From NCBI GenBank assembly GCA_030445865.1, contig JASUSV010000015.1:1-34257 (forward strand): 34,257 bases of DNA, in the 5' to 3' direction. The notes below the pieces were generated by a model. That model saw only the letters and a program-made list of their open reading frames with translations, ran no database searches and was not told where the DNA came from. The stretch's first letter is position 1, and each line of letters begins with the position of its first letter. Source of the stretch: Clostridia bacterium (GTDB lineage: Bacteria; Bacillota; DSM-521; Neomoorellales; Neomoorellaceae). The position numbers and the translations under genes were made by a program. Shown in pieces: positions 8,912-16,293 of this stretch.

Positions 8912-9316
8912 CTAGTTTCCTGTTGCCAGCAAAAAGGGCTCGGGCAATAACGTTTTTAAATTTTTTATTTGCCAGCTTCCTTCCGGCCCGCTTAAGTACA
9001 GCTCCAGCTCGGGATTAAATTCGGCCAGCACCTGGCGGCAGGCGCCGCAAGGGAAAATTATTCCCCCTCCATCTGCTACTAAAGCTAAGGCTAAAAATTC
9101 CCTTTCGCCCTCAGAAACCGCCTTCCAGAGGGCAACTCTTTCGGCGCAAACGCTTAACCCGTAGGAAGCGTTTTCAATATTGCAACCGGTATATATTTTC
9201 CCGCCAGCCGCAAGTAAAGCGGCGCCGACGGTAAAACGCGAGTACGGAGCGTAAGCTTTCTCCCGGGCGGCGGCAGCTCTGGCAAGCAGCTGTGACGGCT
9301 CAAAGGTTTTCGTCAT
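8912..9316 (-). CDS. cdd: cytidine deaminase
   Basis: 134 residues, the size of the homotetrameric bacterial enzyme that deaminates cytidine and deoxycytidine for pyrimidine salvage. The zinc site is complete: CAER (Cys57, catalytic Glu59) and PCGAC (Cys90, Cys93). The substrate-binding stretch YSRFTVGAALL and GCNIENASYG is also present. The ATG is preceded by GGAG. It is divergent from the Nudix gene and lies upstream of yqzL-recO; in relatives era usually sits next, but not here. Confidence 0.96.
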   Translation of the reverse strand: MTKTFEPSQLLARAAAAREKAYAPYSRFTVGAALLAAGGKIYTGCNIENASYGLSVCAERVALWKAVSEGEREFLALALVADGGGIIFPCGACRQVLAEFNPELELYLSGPEGSWQIKNLKTLLPEPFLLATGN

Positions 9317-9395
9317 TGTATCAACTCCAATGAATTGTTACAATTAAAATACTACAACCTGGCTAACTAAACTCCGACCGAGGTGACCGCTGAGC

Positions 9396-9872
9396 ATGTC
9401 TCGCGCTTATCCCACGCATCCCATTGCCGGCGTAGGCGGGTTGGTTTTTAGAGGACGGGAACTTCTCCTCGTGCGCCGGGGTTCCATGCCTTCCGAGGGG
9501 TACTGGAGTCTCCCCGGCGGAGCTTTGGAATTGGGTGAAACTTTAACCGAAGCTTTGAAGCGGGAGGTAGCCGAAGAGTGCGGCATTCAAATAAAGGTTG
9601 GGCCGCCGGTAGCCATCCTGGATAGCATTTACCGCGATCCCGAAGGGCGCATTGAATACCATTACCTGCTGGTAGATTTTTGGGCCGAATATGTAAGCGG
9701 CCAACTCTGCCCGGCTTCCGATGCCAGCGCAGCCGCCTGGGTAGACTTAAAGGAAATCTCGAAATACGACCTAACTCCGCTACTCCGGGAGCTTCTGGGG
9801 CACTTGAACCTGCCGGAACAACAAGATCCCCACCCGCCTCAAACCGTCTTTTACTACAGCCTCCGCCGTTAA
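9396..9872 (+). CDS. Nudix hydrolase (ADP-ribose pyrophosphatase-like)
   Basis: 158 residues. A complete Nudix box lies at about 42-64 (G-x5-E-x7-REVAEECGI), preceded by SLPGG, as in the ADP-ribose pyrophosphatase/MutT-like group that hydrolyses nucleoside diphosphates linked to X. The substrate cannot be told from the sequence. The ATG has GAGGTGA upstream. It is one of only two plus-strand genes in the core block; it is divergent from cdd (79-bp gap) and convergent with dgkA (16-bp gap), so it is a separate unit, possibly inserted into the ancestral dgkA-cdd order. Confidence 0.9.
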   Translation: MSRAYPTHPIAGVGGLVFRGRELLLVRRGSMPSEGYWSLPGGALELGETLTEALKREVAEECGIQIKVGPPVAILDSIYRDPEGRIEYHYLLVDFWAEYVSGQLCPASDASAAAWVDLKEISKYDLTPLLRELLGHLNLPEQQDPHPPQTVFYYSLRR

Positions 9873-9888
9873 TTCCATTGTACCATTC

Positions 9889-10236
9889 CTAGCGCGGCAT
9901 TGCCAGCCTGGGGACAAAAACAATAGCCCCCACCACCACCGCCCCCAGGGCTGCCACCAGCACGGCGCCTGCCGCTACGTCCTTAGCCGCTCGGGCCAGG
10001 GGATTAATTTGCCGCGTTTTAATATCTATGGCGGCTTCTATGGCCGTATTAAAAATCTCGGCCATTAAAACCAGGGTGATGGCCAGGGTTAAAGCCACCC
10101 ACTCCCACGCTTGAACTTTAAAATACCAGCCGGCGATGACCACGACCAAAGCCGTCCCGGAATGAATCCACATGTTTAGCTGGGTGCGCCACGCGTAAAA
10201 AAGGCCAGCAAAGGCATCCCGGAATTTCTTCCTCAC
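9889..10236 (-). CDS. dgkA: diacylglycerol/undecaprenol kinase family protein
   Basis: 115-residue integral membrane protein with three hydrophobic segments (about 25-45, 48-65, 88-110) and the family signature EIFNTAIEAAID. In Gram-positive bacteria this family phosphorylates undecaprenol (or diacylglycerol), feeding the lipid carrier pool for wall synthesis. The GTG start overlaps the ybeY stop by 4 bases (GTGA), indicating coupled translation. The order ybeY-dgkA-cdd is typical of Firmicutes. Confidence 0.93.
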   Translation of the reverse strand: MRKKFRDAFAGLFYAWRTQLNMWIHSGTALVVVIAGWYFKVQAWEWVALTLAITLVLMAEIFNTAIEAAIDIKTRQINPLARAAKDVAAGAVLVAALGAVVVGAIVFVPRLAMPR

Positions 10237-10712
10237 TCCGGGTCACGCTCCAGGCCTAAAACCGCTAAAACCTCTTCTTCGCGCCGGCGCATCTCCCTGG
10301 TATCTTCCTCGTTGTTATGATCATAACCCAAAAGGTGTAAAAAGCCATGAACCGCCAGGTAGCATAATTCGCGCTCCAGGGAATGAGCGAAGGAGGCCGC
10401 CTGCCGCTGGGCCGTCTCTACAGAAATGACAATATCGCCAAGAAGCCAGTCGCCGTAAGGAGCGACCACCTGGGGCTCGGCAGCAGTTCGTTCCCGCAGG
10501 GCAAAAGACAGGACATCCGTGGCACAATCGAGACCCCTGTAGCGGTAATTTAGCTCCTGCATGGCGACATCGTCCACAAGAGTTATGCCTACTTCGGCTT
10601 CTTCCGGAAGGTTCTCAAGTTCGGCAACCGCCTGGGCTACTTTTTGCAAAAGCTCAATTAACCGGGGACTTACCACCAGGCTATCCTGCTGATTGTTTAT
10701 GAAGCATTCCAT
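10233..10712 (-). CDS. ybeY: endoribonuclease YbeY (rRNA maturation factor)
   Basis: 159 residues from the ATG at 10710-10712 (MECFINNQQDS), which has GGAG/AAAGG upstream; the frame continues further upstream, but that extension lies inside the preceding gene and is not family-like. The metal site HGFLHLLGYDH supplies His122, His126 and His132. It also carries DVLSF and GDIVIS. It is a zinc-dependent endoribonuclease acting in 16S rRNA 3' maturation and ribosome quality control. It overlaps the 3' end of the HD-domain gene by 32 bp and dgkA by 4 bp. Confidence 0.95.
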   Translation of the reverse strand: MECFINNQQDSLVVSPRLIELLQKVAQAVAELENLPEEAEVGITLVDDVAMQELNYRYRGLDCATDVLSFALRERTAAEPQVVAPYGDWLLGDIVISVETAQRQAASFAHSLERELCYLAVHGFLHLLGYDHNNEEDTREMRRREEEVLAVLGLERDPE

Positions 10713-12840
10713 TACGGCCCTTTCTCCTTTCCATTTCCCGCAAGACCGTCTCCGGGTACTCGACGCGGGCGTGGAAAATACCGCCCAGAACGCGCATAAA
10801 GGCCTCGGCAATGGCTGCCAGTTCTCGTAAAGTCAGGTCGCTGGCATCCAACTGGCCGTCGTCTAATTTTTCCTTGATAATTTTCCGTACAAAACCTTCC
10901 ATCCGGCCCGGCGAGGTTTTGGGTAAAGAGCGCACGCCTGCTTCCACGCTGTCGGCCAGCATGACGATAGCCGCTTCCTTGGTCTGCGGCTTGGGGCTTT
11001 CATAACGAAAATCGCTTTCCACTATATTATTTGCCAGGCTGCTTTCCTTAGCCTTATGGTAGAAAAAGGATATTAAGGTAGTGCCGTGGTGCTGGGCAAT
11101 AATATCTATTATCACCTGGGGCAAACGGTATTCCTTGGCCAATTCCAGCCCATCCTTAACGTGATAGGAAATAATTAAAGCGCTTAGGGAAGGGGATAGT
11201 TTGTCGTGGGGGTTATCGCTGGTTAGCTGGTTCTCAATAAAGAAATAAGGCCGCCTTAGCTTGCCTATGTCGTGGTAATAGGCTCCTACCCGCGCCAGTA
11301 AAGAATCTGCTCCTACGGCATCGGCGGCCGCCTCCGCCAGATTGCCTACCAAAATGCTATGGTGGTAAGTTCCGGGAGCTTCCAGTAAAAGCCTTTTCAG
11401 CAGTGGGTGGTTGGGATTGGATAACTCTAATAATTTTACGGCCGTAGTTATACCAAAGCTGCTCTCGAGAAAAGGCAAAAATCCTATAGCTAGAACAGCC
11501 GATAACAGGCCATTGCCTATCCCCAGAAGGGCGCCGATACTCACCTGGGTCAAGGAATTATTAAACAACAGACTTAAAGAAATTATGCTCAAAAGATTGG
11601 CCAGCATTAAATAAAGGCTGGAACGGGCTAAATCCGAACGCTGGTTTAAGTGGGTAATGGCGTATATGCCGACCAGGCCGCTGATTATTCCAGAAACGGC
11701 AAATTGGAAGCGGTAGCCTGTCATTACCCCCGTCAGCAGGCCCAGGATCACAGTAACAAATACTGCTAATTGGACGTCCACTAGAATAGCAACCAGCATG
11801 GAGCCGGCGGCTACCGGCACCAGGTAGCCCACCAGCGAGCTAATTTCCGGCTGCCCTCCTAAATTAATGGCCGTTACGCCGCGGGCAAAAATAAGGGTGA
11901 TGACTATAAGCAGGCCCAGCAATAAGGAAAGCCGGCTGTTGTTGTATATTTTGGGCTTAAAAAAGCGCAAATAACCCCATAGGAGCCCGCCTAAAAGGAG
12001 CAAAAATAGAGTAAGCCCCATAAGGCCGTTCCAGGAACTGCCCTGCCGTAAAAGGCCGAGCTTTTGCAGCGCCTCAATGTCTTCGGCAGTAACAATCTCG
12101 CCGTCACCGACTATCTTTTCATCCTGGCGAATGGTGACCTGAATAGGGCTGACGCTGTTGCGGGCTTTTTCGCGATTCTCAATGGTGGCCGCTACATCAT
12201 ACACTAAGTTAGGGCGCAGTTCGATTATACGGAAAAGCGCCCTGAGCAGGGGCTTAAACTTGTCATCCACTGGGGAGCTATCAACCTGAGCCAGCATTTT
12301 AGCGCGGGCTGCTTCTACGGCATCCTGGGGTACGGCCCCGCTCATAACCCGGCGTAAGATTGTTCTAGCCTCCCCTTCCAGGTTATGCAAGGAAGCGGCG
12401 TTGGCTCCTGCTAGGGTTTTGAGGAAGTCCTCGTCTAGTTCCAGGAAAGCGAGACCGGACTTAATTTTATTAAAGCGCTCCTTTTCATCTTCTTCGTTTA
12501 TGGCCGCTTGAAGCTGCCGGAAAATCTCGCCTATCTGCTGCTCCAGGCGCTGAACTACCGAGGTGTCTGCCCGATAAACAGGCTCGACTTGCCGGGCAGC
12601 CTCCTGGCGCGCCCTTTCGGTCAGGACTTCGCTCTCGTAAACTATTCCCCGGGGAGCTTTAAAATCTCTGGGACTCGGCTGGCCTTCTTTTAACTCCAGC
12701 TTTTGAGGGAAAAGATCGATGGCCATAATAGACCAAACAAGCAAAAATAAGGCGGCAACCCAAATTCCCCTTGGGGCCGCAAGATAGGCGCCTACCTTTT
12801 TAAATTCCGACCATTTAACCTCTAGCCTCCGCCCGGGCAT
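10681..12840 (-). CDS. pgpH: 7TM-HD cyclic-di-AMP phosphodiesterase (PgpH-like)
   Basis: 719 residues. One N-terminal membrane helix (about 28-46) is followed by a large extracytoplasmic 7TMR-HDED domain (about 50-270), a bundle of seven membrane helices (about 275-470) and a cytoplasmic HD hydrolase domain (about 480-690) with HHSILVGNLAEAA and the HDIGK signature near 523. PgpH of Listeria, with this architecture, degrades the second messenger c-di-AMP. The ATG has GGGGAGGGG upstream and overlaps the phoH stop by 19 bp, and its end overlaps ybeY, so phoH-pgpH-ybeY-dgkA is a tightly packed operon. The domain call is firm; c-di-AMP as substrate is by homology. Confidence 0.92.
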   Translation of the reverse strand: MPGRRLEVKWSEFKKVGAYLAAPRGIWVAALFLLVWSIMAIDLFPQKLELKEGQPSPRDFKAPRGIVYESEVLTERARQEAARQVEPVYRADTSVVQRLEQQIGEIFRQLQAAINEEDEKERFNKIKSGLAFLELDEDFLKTLAGANAASLHNLEGEARTILRRVMSGAVPQDAVEAARAKMLAQVDSSPVDDKFKPLLRALFRIIELRPNLVYDVAATIENREKARNSVSPIQVTIRQDEKIVGDGEIVTAEDIEALQKLGLLRQGSSWNGLMGLTLFLLLLGGLLWGYLRFFKPKIYNNSRLSLLLGLLIVITLIFARGVTAINLGGQPEISSLVGYLVPVAAGSMLVAILVDVQLAVFVTVILGLLTGVMTGYRFQFAVSGIISGLVGIYAITHLNQRSDLARSSLYLMLANLLSIISLSLLFNNSLTQVSIGALLGIGNGLLSAVLAIGFLPFLESSFGITTAVKLLELSNPNHPLLKRLLLEAPGTYHHSILVGNLAEAAADAVGADSLLARVGAYYHDIGKLRRPYFFIENQLTSDNPHDKLSPSLSALIISYHVKDGLELAKEYRLPQVIIDIIAQHHGTTLISFFYHKAKESSLANNIVESDFRYESPKPQTKEAAIVMLADSVEAGVRSLPKTSPGRMEGFVRKIIKEKLDDGQLDASDLTLRELAAIAEAFMRVLGGIFHARVEYPETVLREMERRKGRNGMLHKQSAG

Positions 12841-13814
12841 TTCCGGCCCCTCCCCTCATAGGCCCGGATTATCACCTGCACCAGCGGGTGGCGTACTACA
12901 TCGGCTTCAGTTAAATATTCGAAGGCTATACCCTCTATGCCTCGCAGGATATGCTGGGCTTCTATCAAGCCCGAAACGGTATCGCGGGGCAAATCTATCT
13001 GGGTAACATCGCCCGTGATAACCGCCCGCGATCCGAACCCGATGCGGGTTAAAAACATTTTCATCTGCTCCGAAGTTGTATTCTGGGCCTCATCTAAAAT
13101 GATAAAGGCGTTGTCCAGGGTACGGCCCCGCATATAAGCCAGAGGGGCCACCTCTATTATATTTTTTTCCATGTATTTTTGTGCTGTGTCCAGGCCCAAA
13201 ACGTCGTAAAGGCCGTCGTACAGGGGACGCAAATAAGGGTTTACTTTTTCCTGGAGGTCGCCAGGCAAAAACCCCAGCTTCTCCCCCGCCTCAACCGCCG
13301 GGCGCGTCAAGACTATTCTCTCGACTAAATGCGAGCGCAGGGCATTGACCGCCATAACGACGGCCAGATAAGTTTTGCCTGTACCCGCCGGCCCGATACC
13401 GAAAACCAGGTCATATTTACGTATGGCGCGGACATAGCGTAATTGACCCAGGGTTTTGGGGCGGATCTGCTTGCCTCGGGGGGTGACATAAATAACTTCG
13501 GATAACACATCTGCCAGTTTGAGCTGGGCAGGGGTATCGCCTTTTTTCTGTTGCACCATGTTCCAGGTATAATTAATGGTAGCCGTGTTTATAGTCGCTC
13601 CTTTACGGGCCAGGGCTATCAACTGGCGAAAAAGGCTTTCCACTTCCCGCACCGGCTGCTCTTCGCCCGAGATGACCACCTCGTTGCCACGAGCCACTAT
13701 TTTAGCCGGGGTACGGTTGGCAATAAAACGCAAATTTTCATCCTGATGGCCAAAAACGGCCATAGCTTCGCCGTTGTTGCCTACTACCAGCTTAACTTCT
13801 AAATGTTCAGTCAA
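12822..13814 (-). CDS. phoH: PhoH family ATPase
   Basis: 330 residues: an N-terminal KH-like RNA-binding segment (about 8-72) and a P-loop ATPase domain with Walker A GPAGTGKT (141-148) and Walker B FIILDEAQN. The PhoH/YbeZ family is linked to RNA metabolism; neighbouring ybeY is the usual partner. The start is TTG at 13812-13814, the first start codon after an in-frame TGA. Its GGGAGG lies 13 bases away, which is long and suggests modest initiation. Its own promoter lies at 13850-13878. Confidence 0.93.
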   Translation of the reverse strand: MTEHLEVKLVVGNNGEAMAVFGHQDENLRFIANRTPAKIVARGNEVVISGEEQPVREVESLFRQLIALARKGATINTATINYTWNMVQQKKGDTPAQLKLADVLSEVIYVTPRGKQIRPKTLGQLRYVRAIRKYDLVFGIGPAGTGKTYLAVVMAVNALRSHLVERIVLTRPAVEAGEKLGFLPGDLQEKVNPYLRPLYDGLYDVLGLDTAQKYMEKNIIEVAPLAYMRGRTLDNAFIILDEAQNTTSEQMKMFLTRIGFGSRAVITGDVTQIDLPRDTVSGLIEAQHILRGIEGIAFEYLTEADVVRHPLVQVIIRAYEGRGRKCPGGG

Positions 13815-13849
13815 ACTTTGTTGTCAACCTCCCTTGGTTCATCACCGTT

Positions 13850-13878
13850 ATTATACCTTTACCTAAACGGGCAGTAAA
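13850..13878 (-). promoter_or_regulatory. probable sigma-A promoter for phoH
   Basis: Minus strand: TTTACT at 13873-13878, 17 bp, TATAAT at 13850-13855. The -10 is perfect and the -35 matches 4 of 6. Only 3 bp separate the -35 from the target duplication of the MITE-like element. Confidence 0.65.
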
Positions 13879-13881
13879 GGG

Positions 13882-14075
13882 GTTATAAAGCTGGTGAATC
13901 CCCAGTTTTCGCTGGGGGAGCCTGCTTTGGCTTGAAAGCGAGGTTCTTTCCCCTTTGAATTTGCCGGGAAGTCCGCCTTAAGCCCTGAGGCCGAGCAAAA
14001 GTCCTGCCCGCGAGGATTCTAGAGCGAGCGTAAGCCAAAGCAGATTGAAAAGTAGGGATACGCCAGGTTATAAAG
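13882..14075 (+). mobile_element. MITE-like element, copy B, with 9-bp target duplication
   Basis: GTTATAAAG occurs at 13882-13890 and again at 14067-14075, flanking a 176-bp non-coding insert (13891-14066). The insert's ends are imperfect inverted repeats: CTGGTGAATCCCC on the left and, read inward from the right, CTGGCGTATCCCT (10 of 13 identical). Deeper inside, CTGCTTTGGCTT on the left is perfectly inverted as AAGCCAAAGCAG on the right (14033-14044), so the terminal repeats extend to about 45 bp with gaps. A CCCCAG/CTGGGG hairpin lies near the left end. The internal blocks are shared with copy A. The right duplication contains the yqfD stop codon. No transposase is encoded. A 9-bp duplication suggests mobilisation in trans by an IS4-like transposase (inference). 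Confidence 0.78.
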
Positions 14076-15303
14076 GGGCGACGGCACCTATATCTTCCGA
14101 AGTTTCCAATAACACCCTTACTTTTACTTCATCTTTCTGGGTGGAGGGCAAGATAATGATGCGCTCCTTTAGCACCCTGGCTCCGGCCGGTAAAGAATTT
14201 TTTAGCTCTGCCAAGGCTTTTTCACCGGCAGCGGCAGCCGCGCGCTCCGGCGTAAGGTGAAAATTACGCACAAGGGTTTCCTGGTAATGCAGGATTATCA
14301 GCTCTGCCGGCAGGTTAAAATGCCCCCAGGACGGCGGAGCAAAAACTTTCTTTTTTACTTCAAAGGATGAAAAGGGTATTTGCGGCGGCCCTTTTAAAAG
14401 GAATTCTTTTCCTCCGGCGGCCAGCTTAACCTGCATCGCCTTTCTCCCGGTCAACCTGGTTTCAGCGATAACCAAAGGGGCAGTTAAGTCTTTTTCGTAC
14501 CAGACTCTGGCCCGCACTATACCCCGCGCCCTTACCAGCCGCGGGGTAAGGTTATTATTCTTTTTGATAGCATCTTTATCCTTACCTTCTTGCGATGGCA
14601 GAATGATGCCTGAAATTAAAATTTCTCCCCGGCGCACCGTCTCCCCAATCTTAACCCTGGCTTCTCCTGCCAGTACCACCAGTTCCTGGATGAGACCGTC
14701 TTTAGAAGCTACAATATGCGCCGGGCCCGTTAATCGGTCTTCTTCCGGCAGGGCTATTTTTTCTACAACTTCGATTTCTGCCTTCGTACCGGCAAAAATT
14801 ATCCCTACCCAGGCCAGCTGGGGTAAACGGCGGCCAATGCCATATTCCAAAGCCCTAATGTCGAGGCCCGGCTTCCAGGCAGCCGGCTTCAGGCCCTCGG
14901 CAGCGGCAGCTTGTAAAATTTGTGCCCTGCTTAATTGCTTTAATTCCCCTTTAACGCGCACCTCGACTACCCAGATGAAGTTTGAAAGCAGCCATAAGGC
15001 CAGGCAGAAAAAAACACCGCCTAAAAGAAGAAGCTGGCGCCGGCGAACCGACCGCCACCAGAAAGCTAGGCCCTGCTTGTCCTTAATACGGATGCGACAC
15101 CGGCCTTGCCGGGCCAACTCCCTTAAAACTTTGTAGTCGCTCAAGCGCATTTTGGCCTCAATATTTCCATCAGGGCGCCGGTGAATATCCCAGAGGGCCA
15201 CTCCGCGGGCAAGGGCCAAATTGAGAAAGCGCTCGCCGTTTCTGGGGCCAATCTCCAGGAGTAGATAACCGGGCAGGTAGCTCAACCAGTTATGCCAAGC
15301 CAT
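14068..15303 (-). CDS. yqfD: sporulation protein YqfD
   Basis: 411 residues from the ATG at 15301-15303, which has GGGGG 7 bases upstream; a TTG two codons earlier is a less likely start. It has an N-terminal cytoplasmic region (about 1-88, WHNWLSYLPGYLLLEI), one membrane helix (about 89-110, QLLLLGGVFFCLALWLLSNF) and a long extracytoplasmic domain, as in Bacillus YqfD, a stage IV sporulation protein made in the mother cell under sigma-E. It overlaps yqfC by 14 bp, the usual pair. Its stop codon falls inside the target duplication of the MITE-like insertion, so the element abuts the gene without changing the protein. Confidence 0.93.
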   Translation of the reverse strand: MAWHNWLSYLPGYLLLEIGPRNGERFLNLALARGVALWDIHRRPDGNIEAKMRLSDYKVLRELARQGRCRIRIKDKQGLAFWWRSVRRRQLLLLGGVFFCLALWLLSNFIWVVEVRVKGELKQLSRAQILQAAAAEGLKPAAWKPGLDIRALEYGIGRRLPQLAWVGIIFAGTKAEIEVVEKIALPEEDRLTGPAHIVASKDGLIQELVVLAGEARVKIGETVRRGEILISGIILPSQEGKDKDAIKKNNNLTPRLVRARGIVRARVWYEKDLTAPLVIAETRLTGRKAMQVKLAAGGKEFLLKGPPQIPFSSFEVKKKVFAPPSWGHFNLPAELIILHYQETLVRNFHLTPERAAAAAGEKALAELKNSLPAGARVLKERIIILPSTQKDEVKVRVLLETSEDIGAVAPL

Positions 15304-15580
15304 ACTCAATCCCCCGGATATCCCCCTCGACGGTAATTAAGTCGCTTTTTATATGACGTAAAATCATATTTTTGCCGTTAATTTTTATTTCGCCTAGGGT
15401 GGTGCTGATTCTTATCGCTTCCGAAGTATAGGCAATAATGCCGCGGTGGTTTTCCAGTATTAATTTCAGGTTCCCGAAAAGGGTAATTTTGGGCAGGTCC
15501 AGGGCTGCATCCTGGGGCAATTCCAGAAACGAAGCAAGAGATTCCTGGATTCTAACAGGCAAACGCCGGCGTCTGGACAA
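15290..15580 (-). CDS. yqfC: sporulation protein YqfC
   Basis: 96 residues. The reading frame is open further upstream but crosses the rpsU terminator; the family's size (about 93) and an AAAGGGGG 8 bases before the TTG at 15578-15580 set the start. The sequence shows the YqfC core LELPQDAALDLPKITLFG, ILENHRGI and INGKNMIL. It has a role in sporulation and is paired with yqfD. In Bacillus the pair is transcribed by sigma-E. A weak match to a sigma-E -10 (CATAAATT) lies just upstream, but I would not call a promoter from it. Confidence 0.88.
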   Translation of the reverse strand: MSRRRRLPVRIQESLASFLELPQDAALDLPKITLFGNLKLILENHRGIIAYTSEAIRISTTLGEIKINGKNMILRHIKSDLITVEGDIRGIEYGLA

Positions 15581-15619
15581 CTCCTTTTCCCCCTTTCCTA
15601 ATTTATGCCTTAAAAGGGT

Positions 15620-15655
15620 AAAAAAGACCGCCCTCCTGATGAAAGAAGGGCGGTC
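15620..15655 (-). terminator. rho-independent terminator after rpsU
   Basis: A 9-bp perfect stem, GACCGCCCT/AGGGCGGTC (15647-15655 with 15626-15634), with a 12-nt loop, followed on the minus strand by TTTTTT (15620-15625). It ends the rpsU transcript before yqfC. Confidence 0.93.
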
Positions 15656-15693
15656 CTGTCCGCTCCGCCATTTGCCGTGGGGGGAAAGGAGTT

Positions 15694-15870
15694 TTAACGC
15701 CAACGCCGTTTCCTGGCAACCTGAGATTTCTTTTTCCGACGTACGCTGGGTTTCTCGTAGTGTTCCCGCCGCCTGGCCTCGGAGAGGATACCGGCTCTCT
15801 GGCACACCTTCTTAAAGCGCCTCAAGGCGCTGTCCAGAGTCTCATTTTTACCTACTTTGACCTCGCTCAT
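15694..15870 (-). CDS. rpsU: 30S ribosomal protein bS21
   Basis: 58 residues starting [18 protein letters not shown] and ending in the typical basic tail ([13 protein letters not shown]). An earlier in-frame ATG at 15877-15879 lies directly against the GGGAGGG; the ATG at 15868-15870 has the proper spacing (GGAGG at 10 bases) and gives the normal length. It is a small-subunit protein near the anti-Shine-Dalgarno region of 16S rRNA, involved in initiation. It is a single-gene unit with its own promoter and terminator inside the larger cluster. Confidence 0.97.
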   Translation of the reverse strand: MSEVKVGKNETLDSALRRFKKVCQRAGILSEARRREHYEKPSVRRKKKSQVARKRRWR

Positions 15871-15910
15871 TCCAAACATCCCTCCCCCCTAAGGCCAATT
15901 AATAGGCTTT

Positions 15911-15940
15911 ATTATACTATATCTTTTTTCTCAGCGTCAA
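15911..15940 (-). promoter_or_regulatory. sigma-A-type promoter for rpsU
   Basis: Minus strand: TTGACG at 15935-15940, 18 bp, TATAAT at 15911-15916. The -35 overlaps the stop codon of the HIT-protein gene. Confidence 0.8.
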
Positions 15941-16278
15941 CCCAGGGTTCGCATTTGCCTCCCGCCTAAAAGATGGAAATGCAGGTGGTAGACTACTTGC
16001 CCTCCTTCGGCTTTGCAGTTGTTGACCAACCGGAAACCCCGCTCGGCCAGGCCCTGGTCGGCAGCTACTTTTACTGCGGCCAGATGCAACCGGCCTATAA
16101 GCTCCGCGTCCTCAGGAGTTATTGCTGTTAGGTCAGGGATGTGCTTACGCGGGATGAGCAGGATATGTACCGGCGCCACGGGGCGGATATCTTTAAAGCC
16201 TACGATTTGATCGTCCTGGTAGACTATTTCTGCAGGTACTTCGCCGCCGGCAATTTTACAAAAAATGCAGTCAGACAT
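15937..16278 (-). CDS. HIT family protein (histidine triad hydrolase)
   Basis: 113 residues, Hint-type. The HIT signature HLHFHLLGG carries His98, His100 and His102, and Cys4/Cys7 (CIFCKI) form part of the usual zinc site. Such proteins hydrolyse nucleoside phosphoramidates such as adenosine 5'-phosphoramidate or aminoacyl-AMPs. It follows mtaB by 15 bp with GAGGGTG upstream of the ATG. The position between mtaB and rpsU is standard in Clostridia. Confidence 0.94.
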   Translation of the reverse strand: MSDCIFCKIAGGEVPAEIVYQDDQIVGFKDIRPVAPVHILLIPRKHIPDLTAITPEDAELIGRLHLAAVKVAADQGLAERGFRLVNNCKAEGGQVVYHLHFHLLGGRQMRTLG

Positions 16279-16293
16279 TTTATCACCCTCTCT

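Noticed and set aside
10713-10811. 33-codon extension of YbeY.
   Set aside because: It lies entirely within the pgpH coding sequence in another frame and is not conserved in the family.
15581-15805. 75-codon N-terminal extension of YqfC.
   Set aside because: It crosses the rpsU terminator and antiparallels no known YqfC sequence; the TTG at 15578-15580 gives the family length.
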